Origin: UBA4742 sp963734965
GTDB lineage: Bacteria > Actinomycetota > Acidimicrobiia > Acidimicrobiales > Acidimicrobilacustridaceae
Assembly (NCBI GenBank): GCA_963734965.1
Contig: CAVTJK010000004.1
Location: forward strand, 1,674,001-1,738,000
Length of the DNA: 64,000 nucleotides
Direction: 5' to 3'
The notes beneath the pieces were generated by a model. That model had not been told where the DNA came from, did not search any database, and was given only the letters and a program-made list of their open reading frames with translations. A program made the position numbers and the translations under genes. Every line of letters starts with the position of its first letter. Positions within the stretch are counted from its first letter, which is position 1. Below are positions 18,108 to 27,076 of the stretch, piece by piece.

Positions 18108-18350
18108 CTACTGCTGGTAGCCCTCGACGGTCCCGGGTGGGCGCAGGATGGCCTCATCAGGATCGTTGCCGGCGCGACGGAGCGCTCGGCGTTGGCGCAG
18201 CAGGTCCCATTGGCGGTCGATCTCGACGTCGATCGCGCCGAGCCGGGCCACCAGCGCGGCGTCGCCCCCGCCTCCGATGTGGGTCTGGGACAGCTCGTGC
18301 TCCTCGACCATCAGGTCGTGGATGATGTCGAGGATGGTCTGGTCGGTCAT
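18108..18350 (-). CDS. DUF2630 protein
   Basis: An 80-residue protein of the DUF2630 family. ILDIIHDLMVEEHEL and the stretch RLGAIDVEIDRQWDLLRQRRALRRAGNDP, here split by helix breaks, are characteristic; the short charged helices suggest a coiled-coil dimer. The function is unknown. ATG 18348-18350 matches the usual family start MTDQTILD. It faces the ECF sigma factor gene and diverges from the CoxL-like gene, with 61 bp between the starts. Confidence 0.88.
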   Translation of the reverse strand: MTDQTILDIIHDLMVEEHELSQTHIGGGGDAALVARLGAIDVEIDRQWDLLRQRRALRRAGNDPDEAILRPPGTVEGYQQ

Positions 18351-18411
18351 CGGGCGGAGTGTACGGGCGCCCGGCGCTCGATGCCCTGAGCAGGCGATAG
18401 CGTCGGCGCCC

Positions 18412-20655
18412 ATGAGCATCCTTGGGAACCGAGTCCTGCGGCGGGAGGATCCTGCCTTGTTGACCTCGGGCGGCACCTACGTCGACGACATCGACCTGCC
18501 CGACGCCGCGTACGTGACCTACGTCCGCTCGACGATGGCTCACGCCCGCATCGCGACCATCGAGGTCGATGAGGCGCGATCGCAGCCCGGTGTCCTCGCC
18601 GTGGTGACCGCAGCCGATCTCGACTTCGACGACCTGGGTCCGGCCATGCCCATGCTCAACAAGGCGATGACCCGCCCGCTGCTCGCCCGCGACGTCGTGC
18701 GCTTCGTCGGCGAGCCGATCGTCGCCATCGTCACCGAGCGGCGCGAGCAGGGACCTGACGCCGTCGAGGCCGTGTTCGTCGACTACGACCCGCTCCCGGC
18801 ATTGGTCGATCCGCGGGCGTCGCTCGATGACGAGACCGTGCTGCACGACGAGGCCGGCACCAACGTCGTGTGGACACTCGACCATCGCGGCGAGCCGATC
18901 GACTTCTCGGCCTGCGAGGTCGTCGTCCGCCAGCAGATCGTGAACCAGCGCCTGGCTCCCAGCCCGATCGAGGGGCGTTCGGGCGCGGCCTGGTGGGAGG
19001 GTGACCGGCTCGTGCAGTTCCAGAGCTGCCAGGGCGCCCACCCGGTGCGGGACTCGCTCGCCGCGCTGTACGACCTCGAGACGACCGACGTACGGGTCGT
19101 TTGTCCTGACGTGGGGGGGAGCTTCGGCGCCAAGTCCGGCTCGACGCCCGAGCTGCTCCTGCTCGGCGAGCTGTCGCGACGGGTCGATCGGCCGGTGAGG
19201 TGGTTCGAGACGCGCACCGAGAACATGACGGCCATGGGCCACGGCCGAGGCCAGGTCCAACAGGTCACGATGGGCGGTTCGAGCGACGGCCGCATCACCG
19301 GCTACAAGCTCGACGTGCTCCAGGACTCAGGGGCCTACCCATCCATGGGTGCCGTGCTGCCGTTCATGACCCGCATGATGACCAGCGGCGTGTACGACTT
19401 CGCCGACGTCGAGTTCTCGTCGGCCAGCGTGGTCACCACCACGACGCCGATGGTCGCCTACCGCGGCGCCGGCCGACCCGAGGCGGCCGCCGCCCTCGAG
19501 CGCATGGTCGACATCTTCGCCGCGGAGATCGGGATGGATCCGGGCGAGGTCCGCAGGATCAACCTCCTCGGGCCCGACGTGTTCCCGTTCACCACCTCGA
19601 CGGGCACCGAGTACGACAGCGGCGACTACACCCGCGCCCTCGATCTCGTGCTCGAGACGGCTGGCTACGGCGAGCTGCGGGCCGAGCAGGCTCGTCGGCG
19701 CGCCGACGACGACCCGATGTTGCTCGGGATCGGCCTGTCGGTCTACGTCGAGGTCACCGGGGGTGGCGTCGAGTACGGCGAGGTCCAGCTGCGGCCCGAC
19801 GGCAGCGTGCTGGTCAAGACCGGCTCGAACCCCTACGGGCAGGGCCATCACACGGCGTGGGCCATGTTGGTCAGCGACCGCACCGGCATCCCCATGGACC
19901 GCATCGAGGTCGTCCACGGCGACACGGACATCATCCCGACGGGTGCGATCACCGGCGGCTCGCGGTCGGTGCAGCTGGCCGGCGCCGCCGTGCACGATGC
20001 CGCCGGCAAGTTGCTCGAGGTGGCTCGCCAGCGCGCGGCCGACCTGCTCGAAGCGGCGCCCGAGGACATCGTGCTCGACGAGGCCGAGGGGCGGTTCCAC
20101 GTGGCCGGCACACCGACCATCGGGCTGGCGTGGGACGAGCTGGCCGTCGAGGGCGCCGACCCGCTGGCCGGCCTGTCGGATCTAGCCGCGTCCAAGGCCA
20201 CGTTTCCGTTCGGCGCCCACGTCGCGGTGGTCGAGATCGACCGCGAGACGGGTGCGGTGCGGCTTGTTCGGCTGGTCGCCGTCGATGACGCCGGCCGTCT
20301 GCTCAACCCGCTCCTGGCCGAGGGTCAGGTGCACGGCGGACTGGCTCAGGGCGCGGCCCAGGCCTTGTACGAGGAGGTCCGCTACGACGACGACGGCAAC
20401 CCGCTGACCGCCACCTTCGCCGACTACACGGTGATCTCGGCGACCGAGGTACCGATGTTCGAGCGGGTGGTCATGGAGACGCCGACGCCGCTCAACGAGC
20501 TCGGTGCCAAGGGCATCGGCGAGTCGGGCACGATCGGATCGACTCCCGCGGTCCACAACGCCGTGGTGGACGCCCTGTCCCATCTCGGCGTCCGCCACCT
20601 CGACATGCCCGCCACACCCGAAAAGGTGTGGCGCGCCATCAACGAGTCGTCGTAG
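18412..20655 (+). CDS. Molybdopterin-binding subunit of a xanthine dehydrogenase/CoxL-like hydroxylase
   Basis: A 747-residue large subunit of the molybdenum hydroxylase family. The N-terminal domain starts GNRVLRREDPALLTSGGTYVDDI. The molybdenum cofactor domains carry GGSFGAKSG, the active-site loop VAYRGAGRPEAA and the catalytic Glu in GAKGIGESG. AYRGAGR is the loop of form II ('putative') CoxL, unlike the AYXCSFR of true CO dehydrogenase, so CO oxidation is not supported. The FAD (medium) and iron-sulfur (small) subunits that normally flank it are missing here and must come from elsewhere, or the enzyme is nonfunctional. Its 3' end overlaps the convergent lipoprotein gene by 17 bp. Confidence 0.9.
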   Translation: MSILGNRVLRREDPALLTSGGTYVDDIDLPDAAYVTYVRSTMAHARIATIEVDEARSQPGVLAVVTAADLDFDDLGPAMPMLNKAMTRPLLARDVVRFVGEPIVAIVTERREQGPDAVEAVFVDYDPLPALVDPRASLDDETVLHDEAGTNVVWTLDHRGEPIDFSACEVVVRQQIVNQRLAPSPIEGRSGAAWWEGDRLVQFQSCQGAHPVRDSLAALYDLETTDVRVVCPDVGGSFGAKSGSTPELLLLGELSRRVDRPVRWFETRTENMTAMGHGRGQVQQVTMGGSSDGRITGYKLDVLQDSGAYPSMGAVLPFMTRMMTSGVYDFADVEFSSASVVTTTTPMVAYRGAGRPEAAAALERMVDIFAAEIGMDPGEVRRINLLGPDVFPFTTSTGTEYDSGDYTRALDLVLETAGYGELRAEQARRRADDDPMLLGIGLSVYVEVTGGGVEYGEVQLRPDGSVLVKTGSNPYGQGHHTAWAMLVSDRTGIPMDRIEVVHGDTDIIPTGAITGGSRSVQLAGAAVHDAAGKLLEVARQRAADLLEAAPEDIVLDEAEGRFHVAGTPTIGLAWDELAVEGADPLAGLSDLAASKATFPFGAHVAVVEIDRETGAVRLVRLVAVDDAGRLLNPLLAEGQVHGGLAQGAAQALYEEVRYDDDGNPLTATFADYTVISATEVPMFERVVMETPTPLNELGAKGIGESGTIGSTPAVHNAVVDALSHLGVRHLDMPATPEKVWRAINESS

Positions 20656-21289
20656 TCGCGTCGGCGAAGCTGCTGCAGGCGTCGAAGGAGACCGCGCTGT
20701 CGGCCGCGGTCGACGTCGCGCCGAACTGCCACTGCAGGCTCACCACCGGCGGGAGCTCGCTCAGCGGCACCGTGTAGCCCAAGGTGTTCCCGTTCACGGT
20801 GACCGGCACGTCGATCGGAGCCGATGCCTCACGTCCCCCCTTGAACGTGTGCAGGTTCAGCGTCCAGCCGGGAGCGCCGGGCGGCAGCTCGGCCCGCAGC
20901 TCGAAGCTGGTCTCGGGGGCGGCGGCGGGGTCGCCCTGGTCGACGACGAACAGCGGATCGGGGGCCGACGCGATCGGTCCAGCCGTGCTGAAGCTCACGA
21001 CCAGGTTGTCCCCCACGATGTGGGCCGAGGCTTCGGTGAGGTCGATGCCTGACGGCTCGAAGCGGTTGGCCTTGCCGGACTGGCCGAGGGCGACGTCGCC
21101 CGTCGGATCGGAGCAGGTGTAGCCCTTGGTCCCGTCAAGGGTGGTCTGGCGCCCGACGGTGTCCGAGGTGCCGCCCGACTTGCTCGGGCTGCATCCCGCG
21201 GCAAGGACGATCCCCAGCGCGATCAGGCCGAGCACCGACGGGTGGCGCCGCAGGGTGCGGACGGTTCGGGATCTCGCGGGTGTGCTCAT
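20639..21289 (-). CDS. Secreted lipoprotein, unknown function
   Basis: A 216-residue lipoprotein. The signal peptide has an Arg-rich start and a hydrophobic core ending in the lipobox LAAGC at about residue 33. The mature part has paired cysteines (YTCSDP and DACSSF) and beta-strand-like blocks such as NLVVSFSTAGPI and NTLGYTVPLSELPP, so it may be a single beta-sandwich domain on the cell surface. I do not recognise a family. Its ATG overlaps the stop of rlmB (TGATG), so it is translated from the same transcript. Confidence 0.75.
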   Translation of the reverse strand: MSTPARSRTVRTLRRHPSVLGLIALGIVLAAGCSPSKSGGTSDTVGRQTTLDGTKGYTCSDPTGDVALGQSGKANRFEPSGIDLTEASAHIVGDNLVVSFSTAGPIASAPDPLFVVDQGDPAAAPETSFELRAELPPGAPGWTLNLHTFKGGREASAPIDVPVTVNGNTLGYTVPLSELPPVVSLQWQFGATSTAADSAVSFDACSSFADATTTTR

Positions 21290-22393
21290 CACGCTCCCTG
21301 GCGGCGCCGCGCCACTTCGAAGCACGCCAGCGCGCCGGCGGCCGCGACGTTGAGCGAGCCGAGTCGACCCCCGAGAGGGATGCTGACCACCACGTCACAA
21401 CGATCGCGCACCAGACGCGACAGGCCGGTTCCTTCGGCCCCGACGACCAGGGCCACAGGCCGGTCGGCCAAGTCGAGCTCGAACAGGCGCTGGGACCCGG
21501 CGGCGTCGAGGCCCACGACCCACACGCCCGCCTCCTGCAGGTGGCGGATCGCGGTCGGCAGACCGCCGACCAGGGCAAACGGCAGGTACTCGATCGACCC
21601 GGCCGCCGCTTTGGTGACGGTCGGCGTCACATGGACCGCTCGATGACGCGGGAGCACGACGCCGGTCACGCCCGCGCACTCGGCCGAGCGCAGCAGGGCG
21701 CCGAGGTTGCCCGGATCGGTCACGCCGTCGGCCATCAACAAGAAGGGGTGTGGCGAGCCTTTGGCGGTGACGAGCAACGCGTCGAGATCGTGCTCGGGCA
21801 GCTCGGCGGCGCGCGGCCAGCACACCTTGGGGGGCTTCGGTGCGCGCCGCCGAGGCCAGCTTGGCCCGGCTGACATCGCGCACCGATACGCCGACGCTGG
21901 CGGCCAGCTCGGCGATGTCGTCGAGGACGACGGACTCGTCCTGCTCGGCGGCCACCCAGACCTCACGCACCTTGCGGGTCCCGGCCAACAGCAGCTCGCG
22001 CACCGCCTGGCGGCCCTCGACCTGATCGCCGCCGAGACCCTTGGGGCCCGGGCGGCGAGGACCCGCCGTCGCGCTGCGGTCGGTGCGGTTCGGCGATCGC
22101 GTCCGCCCCGGCCGGTCGGCCTTGCGCACCGACGCGGCGGCATGGCGCGCCTCTCGGCTGGCGATGGCCTTCTCGGCCGCTGGTGAGCGGGCGGCGCCGC
22201 GAGCGCCGGCCTTCTTGCCACCGAGTCGAGCCGACCGATCCTTGGGCGTTCGGCCGTCAGCGCTGCGGGCCGTCGGCCCGCGGCGCGAAGACGATCGGGC
22301 CGGGGCGGCTCGCCCCGACCCGCCCTTGCTCGGTGACCGCCGCGAGCTGGACCGCTTGGCGCCGGCGCGGTTGCCCGATCGGGGCGGGCTCAT
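21289..22393 (-). CDS. rlmB: 23S rRNA 2'-O-ribose methyltransferase RlmB/TrmH family (one frameshift)
   Basis: A SPOUT methyltransferase that modifies rRNA. The N-terminal 110 residues are a Lys/Arg/Ser-rich disordered tail, then comes the substrate-binding domain (VEGRQAVRELLLAG) and the SPOUT knot (LLMADGVTDPGNLGALLRSAECAG, here split by function, then LVVGAEGTGLSRLVRDRCDVVVSIPL and LGSLNVAAAGAL). The frame breaks near 21811-21817: deleting one G in the run GCGCGCGG rejoins the halves into 368 codons, so a sequencing insertion is likely. The start ATG 22391-22393 overlaps the ispF stop (ATGA). Confidence 0.9.
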
Positions 22394-22866
22394 CGGGCCT
22401 CCAGCAGGGCGACGGCGTAGCAGGCGATGCCCTCGCCCCGACCGATGGCCCCGAGCCCCTCGGCCCGGTTGGCCTTCACCGACACAGGGGCGCCCACGGC
22501 CGCGCTCAGGTTCTGCTCCATCTCGACTCGCCGCGGGGCGAGCCGGGGCTGCTCGAGCACGACCGAGCAGTCGACGTTGGTGACCAGCCAGCTGGCGTCG
22601 CGCACCATCTTCGACACCTCGCCGAGCAGCACGAGGCTGTCGGCGTCGCGCCAACGGGGGTCGGTGTCGCTGAAATGGGTACCGATGTCGCCCAGCGCCG
22701 CGGCACCGAGCACCGCATCGGCACAGGCGTGGGCCACGACATCGGCGTCGCTGTGGCCGGTGAGCCCCCGCTCGCCATCGAACACGACTCCGCCGAGGCG
22801 CAACGCTCGCGACGGATCGACGCTGAACGCATGCACGTCGAAACCGAGTCCGACACGAAGAGCCAT
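22390..22866 (-). CDS. ispF: 2-C-methyl-D-erythritol 2,4-cyclodiphosphate synthase
   Basis: The fifth enzyme of the MEP isoprenoid pathway, 158 residues. The zinc ligands are in GLGFDVHAF and the LTGHSDADVVAHA block; GDIGTHFSDTDPRW and KANRAEGLGAIGRGEGIACYAV complete the active site. ATG 22864-22866 starts at the conserved MALRVGLGFDVH. ispD lies upstream in the same direction with a 70-bp gap, and rlmB overlaps downstream. Confidence 0.97.
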   Translation of the reverse strand: MALRVGLGFDVHAFSVDPSRALRLGGVVFDGERGLTGHSDADVVAHACADAVLGAAALGDIGTHFSDTDPRWRDADSLVLLGEVSKMVRDASWLVTNVDCSVVLEQPRLAPRRVEMEQNLSAAVGAPVSVKANRAEGLGAIGRGEGIACYAVALLEAR

Positions 22867-22936
22867 CCCCGGCAAGCTAGTCGCACGCGCCGCGCGTTCT
22901 GGGTCAGCTCGGGCCCGTCCGTGCGGTACAGGCGCG

Positions 22937-23572
22937 TCAGGCCAGGTGCAGGCGGGCGATGGCCAGGTCGGTCGGCGTCGTGATCTTCAGGTTGTCCGGA
23001 TCGCCGGGGACGACCATGACCACGCCCCCGAGCGCCTCGACGAGGGCGGCGTCGTCAGTCGCATCGGCACCTCCGACATGGGCCTGGCGCAGGATCTCGG
23101 CGCGGAAGGCCTGAGGTGTCTGCACGGCGACGAGCAGCGATCGATCGATCGTGCCCATGACGCGCCGGCCCTCGACGCGCTTGAGCGTGTCGGTGACCGT
23201 GATGCCGGGTATGGCGCCGTCGGCCCCGGCCCTCACCGCATCGACGACGGCTTCGAACAACGCCGGCTGGGCCAACGGCCGGGCGGCGTCGTGCACCACG
23301 ATCACGTCGCAGTCCTCGGGGATCACGTCGAGCCCGCACCGCACCGAGTCCGAGCGACGATCGCCGCCCATGACGACGAAGTCGGCCGGGGCGTCGGACT
23401 CGGGGATGAACTCGTGGCCCACGACCACGACGACGCCGTCAGACACCGACCGGGCGTGCTCGAGGGACAGATCGACCACCCGCCGGCTGCCGATCAGCTC
23501 GTACTGCTTGCGCCGCACCGGGTCGAACCGGCGACCGGCGCCCGCGGCCAAGACGATCGTCCAAGTGGTCAT
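22937..23572 (-). CDS. ispD: 2-C-methyl-D-erythritol 4-phosphate cytidylyltransferase
   Basis: The third MEP-pathway enzyme, 211 residues, which makes CDP-methylerythritol. The nucleotide motif IVLAAGAGRRFDPVRRKQY, VVHDAARPLAQPALF and the catalytic region IDRSLLVAVQTPQAFRAE are all present. It is downstream of carD by 34 bp and upstream of ispF, the usual actinobacterial carD-ispD-ispF arrangement. Confidence 0.97.
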   Translation of the reverse strand: MTTWTIVLAAGAGRRFDPVRRKQYELIGSRRVVDLSLEHARSVSDGVVVVVGHEFIPESDAPADFVVMGGDRRSDSVRCGLDVIPEDCDVIVVHDAARPLAQPALFEAVVDAVRAGADGAIPGITVTDTLKRVEGRRVMGTIDRSLLVAVQTPQAFRAEILRQAHVGGADATDDAALVEALGGVVMVVPGDPDNLKITTPTDLAIARLHLA

Positions 23573-23606
23573 GGCTGCGATGCCGAGTGGAGGGACGACG
23601 CCGCGC

Positions 23607-24086
23607 TCAGGCGAGCGCTTCGTCGAGCTTGGCCTCGGCTGCCTCCTCGGACACGTTGATGGCGAAGGTCAGCTCGGACACGAGGATCTGGCGAGCCTTG
23701 GCCAGCATCCGCTTCTCGCCGGCGGACAGGCCCTTGTCCTTCTCGCGCAGCGACAGGTTCCGCACCACTTCGGCGACCTGGTAGATGTCTCCTGATTTGA
23801 GCTTCTCGACGTGGTTCTTGAAGCGGCGAGACCAGTTCGTCGGCATACGCGCTTCCTTCTTGCGCAGGACGGCGAACACCTCCTCGACCTCTTCGTCGTT
23901 GATGACGTCTCGTAGCCCGACCTCTTCGGTGTTGTCCGACGGCACCTTCAACGTGAGATCCCCGTAGGCCAGTCGCAGGACGAGGTACTCGCGCTCCTCG
24001 CCGAAGGCGGCGATGTGTTCACGGCGCTCGATCACGGCGGCCCCATGGTGGGGATAGACGACCTTGTCGCCGACGTCGAAAGACAT
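23607..24086 (-). CDS. carD: CarD-type RNA polymerase-binding transcription factor
   Basis: A 159-residue essential regulator that binds RNA polymerase beta and stabilises open complexes, especially at rRNA promoters. The N-terminal Tudor-like domain starts FDVGDKVVYPHHGAAVIE; the C-terminal helical domain contains WSRRFKNHVEKLKSGD and the DNA-contacting Trp. ATG 24084-24086 has GGGAGAA upstream. It leads the carD-ispD-ispF-rlmB-lipoprotein run, and the promoter must lie in the divergent gap to the Crp-like gene. Confidence 0.97.
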   Translation of the reverse strand: MSFDVGDKVVYPHHGAAVIERREHIAAFGEEREYLVLRLAYGDLTLKVPSDNTEEVGLRDVINDEEVEEVFAVLRKKEARMPTNWSRRFKNHVEKLKSGDIYQVAEVVRNLSLREKDKGLSAGEKRMLAKARQILVSELTFAINVSEEAAEAKLDEALA

Positions 24087-24247
24087 GATTCTCCCGGGCG
24101 AAGAAGACGGTTGGGCGGCCCAACCAGGGTAGGGATCGACGGCCTGTTCCACAAATGGCGAGCTCGTCGATCAGGGCCGCGCCGCGCGTGACCTGCCCGC
24201 GCCTTGGACCGCACGCGGGACGTCGGCGCACCACTAGCATCGCCGGG

Positions 24248-24910
24248 ATGCCAGATCGCCAACTCCTGGCGGCTGTCGAGCTGTTCGACGAGCTCGACCC
24301 GACCGAGACTCGAAGCCATCGCCGAGGCCTCGGCCGTGCGCATCCTCAATCGCGGCGACGTGCTGTTCACCGAGGGCGACGAGCCGAACGAGCTGTTCGT
24401 CGTGGTATCGGGCCGGGTGGCCATGGCCAACCGGTCGATCGACGGTCGTGAGTCGGTGCTGGCGCTCATGGAGCGGGGCGATCTGTTCGGCGAGATGCCC
24501 CTGTTCGACGGGCTGGCCCGCTCGGCCGAGGCCCGCGCCCTCGAAGCCGTCCGAGGTCATCGCCATCCCGTACGCAGCCGGTGCGCACCCTCTACGAGGA
24601 CCGACCCGCGCTGCTGTGGAAGGTCGTGGCTCTGCTCGCCACCCGCATACGCAGCACCGACGAGGCCCTGGCCGACTCGGTGTTCCTCGACGTGACCGGG
24701 CGCACGGCCAAGCGGCTGCTCGAGCTGTCGGGCGACGCCGACGAGTTCTCGCTCCCCGTCACCCAGGAGGAGCTGGCCGGCATGGTCGGGGCCTCGCGCG
24801 AGCGGGTCAACAAGGCCATCGCCTCGTTCATCCGCCTGGGCTGGATCGAACAGAGCGACCGGCGCTACCGCATCACCAACCGCGAACAACTCGACCGCCG
24901 CGCTCGTTAG
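24248..24910 (+). CDS. Crp/Fnr-family transcription regulator (three frameshifts)
   Basis: A cyclic-nucleotide-binding regulator. The sensor domain reads LNRGDVLFTEGDEPNELFVVVSGRVAM, then ERGDLFGEMPLFDG. The C-terminal winged helix reads LPVTQEELAGMVGASRERVNKAIASF. Three single extra bases break the frame: A near 24308, G near 24549 and C near 24575. Without them the gene is exactly 220 codons, the normal length for the family and close to mycobacterial Crp, so sequencing insertions are the likely cause. In mycobacteria this protein binds cAMP and controls carbon and stress genes. The start is ATG 24248, 161 bp from the divergent carD start. Confidence 0.85.
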
Positions 24911-24923
24911 GAAGGCGATCGCA

Positions 24924-25200
24924 GCCGCTCACCAGATGAGACCCGGATGGCGAAGCACCCGCAGAGAGGCTCGCCGACCGAAGCGACGCGGCGGAGCCGC
25001 TCACCAGATGACACCCGGATGGGCGAAGCCCGGTCCGGCGGTCGTCCGCCGGGCCCAGGAAGCGGAGCCGCTCACCAGATGACACCCGGATGGCGAAGCA
25101 CCCGCAGGGAGGCTCGCCGACCGAAGCGACGCGGCGGAGCCGCTCACCGGATGAGACCCGGATGGCGAAGCACCCGCAGGGAGGCTCGCCGACCGAAGGG
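24924..25200. repeat. 72-bp tandem repeat array (4 copies) at the end of the Crp-like gene
   Basis: Units begin at 24924, 24996, 25067 and 25139, each with GCCGCTCACC followed by ACCCGGATGG(C)GAAG. The second unit is diverged in its back half. On the minus strand the core is GCTTCGCCATCCGGGTGTCA, the same as in the 11.6-kb array. It fills the gap between two convergent genes; no coding region is seen. Confidence 0.9.
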
Positions 25201-25857
25201 TCAGGAGAGGAACGCGATGGCTCGGGACCAGGCGTCGGCGGCATCGTCGGCACGGTGGGTGGGGCGAGTGGCGTCGTGGACGAAGCCGTGGTCGGCGCCC
25301 TCGTAGATCACCACGTCGGCGTCGGCCGCTTGCAGGTCGGCGACGTCGGTCATGGGCACGAACGGGTCCTCGGTCCCGACCAGTTCGAGCACGGGACAGG
25401 CGCCCGGCGCGGTGACGTAGTCGATGGCATCGGCCTGGGTGTCGCTGCGCCACTGCTCGGGCATCCGGATCATGCCGTAGAACGAGACGGCCCGGCGGAA
25501 GCGGCCCGTGGCCGACGCCTTCAGCGCCCACATCCCGCCCATGCAGAAGCCGAGGACGCCGACCTGATCGCATGCCCGGTGGCGTCGGCCGCCTGTTGCA
25601 GGGTGGCGAGCATCGTCAGATCGTCGAACTCGCCGACCGAGCTCATCCGGGCGCTCGAGGGGCAGGTCCTCGCGACCCGGGAACGGCTCGGGCGCCACGA
25701 CCACCCACCCGTTCTCGTCGGCCAGCCGCTGGGCCATGTCGTCGAACAGCGGCCGCAGCCCGCCGATGTCGGGGCACAGGACCAGCCCCTGGACCGGCTC
25801 GCCGTCGGTCGGTCGGGCCATCTCGGCCGGGGTCCCGTTCGGAAGCTCGATGCGCAT
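25201..25857 (-). CDS. Dienelactone hydrolase family protein
   Basis: An alpha/beta hydrolase of 218 residues. The nucleophile is Cys in GVLGFCMGGMWAL, the acid Asp in GTEDPFVP and the base His in EGADHGF, the dienelactone-hydrolase triad. The frame is open throughout, but about 25 codons between roughly 25575 and 25645 read out of phase: the +1 frame there gives the sensible EFDDLTMLATLQQAADATG. Two compensating indels are therefore likely and the listed protein is wrong in that segment. The physiological substrate is unknown. Confidence 0.85.
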   Translation of the reverse strand: MRIELPNGTPAEMARPTDGEPVQGLVLCPDIGGLRPLFDDMAQRLADENGWVVVAPEPFPGREDLPLERPDELGRRVRRSDDARHPATGGRRHRACDQVGVLGFCMGGMWALKASATGRFRRAVSFYGMIRMPEQWRSDTQADAIDYVTAPGACPVLELVGTEDPFVPMTDVADLQAADADVVIYEGADHGFVHDATRPTHRADDAADAWSRAIAFLS

Positions 25858-25964
25858 CGACCCGTTCTACTCGCGGCGCGGGCGCCGATGCGCCCTCGCC
25901 GTCAACACCGAGGTGTCGGGCAACGCGGACAGCACGAGGCGGACGACGGCGAGCCCGCCCGGTA

Positions 25965-27041
25965 TCAGGCGAAGCGGTCGAGGAGGCTGGACTCGGCCAG
26001 GCGCGACGAGTCCTTCCTTGATGGCGCGGGCCCGGCTCTCGCCCACGCCCTCGACATCGTCGAGGTCGTCGATGGTGGCCCGCATGATCTTGGACAGGTT
26101 GCCGAAGTGATCGACGATGCGATCGATCACCGCTTCGGGGATGCGGGGGATCCGCGACAGCAGGCGATAGCCGCGGGGCTCGAGGCCGAGGTCGAGGTCG
26201 CGCGCGCCCTCGGGCAGGTGCAGCACCTCGGCGACCACCCGCAGGTCGACCAGCTCCTCGGTGTCGAGCTTGGCCAGCGCCGCCATCGCGTCGCCGAGCG
26301 TCCAGGCCGGGTCGTCGTGGAAGTAGTCGCGCACGACCAGCCGCCGCTCGTCGCCGGTCCCGCCGAGCACCTCTTCGAGCTGCAGGCGCACCAGCCGACC
26401 GTCGGTGCCCAGCTCGACGACGTACTCGTCGATCTCCTCGGCGATGCGCATGACCATCTCGGTGCGTTGCAGCAGCACGACGACGTCGCGCAACGACACG
26501 AAGTCCTCGACCTCGAGCGCCGACAGGTTGGCCGACACCTCCTCGAGCCGGCTGCGGTAGCGCTCGAGGGTCTGCAGGGCCTGGTTGGCCCGGTTGAGCA
26601 GGCGGGGGATGTTCTCGAGGGGATGCTTCTGGTCGCCGACGTAGCAGGCGATGATGCCGAGGTCCTCGGACACCGAGATCACCGGCACGTCGATCGAGCG
26701 GGCCACCCGCTCGGCGGTGCGATGGCGGGTGCCGGTCTCGGACGTGGGCACGTTCGGGTTGGGCACCAGGTGCACGTTGGCCCGGGCGATGCGACTGGCG
26801 TCGGGCGGCCAGGATGATGGCGCCGTCCATCTTGGCCAGCTCGGACAGGCGCTGGGGGCTGAAGGCGGCGTCGAGCAGGAAGCCACCCGAGCAGATGTTG
26901 AGCACCTCGGGACCGTCGCCGACGACGATCAGCGCGCCCATCTTCGACTGCAGGATCCGGTCGAGACCCTCGCGCAACGGCTTGCCCGGGGCGACCAGGC
27001 GCCAGCGCCTCGAGCAGCGCGTCGCTTCGCCGGCGGGTCAC
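25965..27041 (-). CDS. disA: DNA integrity scanning protein, diadenylate cyclase DisA (three frameshifts)
   Basis: DisA scans DNA for branched intermediates and makes cyclic di-AMP from two ATP. The DAC domain is seen in MGALIVVGDGPEVLNICSGGF, MDGAIIL and ETGTRHRTAER; the C-terminal HhH DNA-binding domain contains IDDLDDVEGVGESRARAIKEG. Three single-base insertions, near 27000, 26804 and 26007, break the frame. Removing them gives 358 codons, matching the family. The start is GTG 27039-27041 and the stop is at 25965. It follows radA by 35 bp on the same strand, a conserved pair in which RadA restrains DisA. Confidence 0.92.
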
Positions 27042-27076
27042 CGCCCGAAGTCTATCGGCCGACGGCTCGCGGTCCT

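Noticed and set aside
22182..22393. Basic Ser/Arg tail of RlmB considered as a separate small gene
   Set aside because: It is continuous in frame with the RlmB substrate-binding domain and matches the disordered tails of actinobacterial RlmB proteins.
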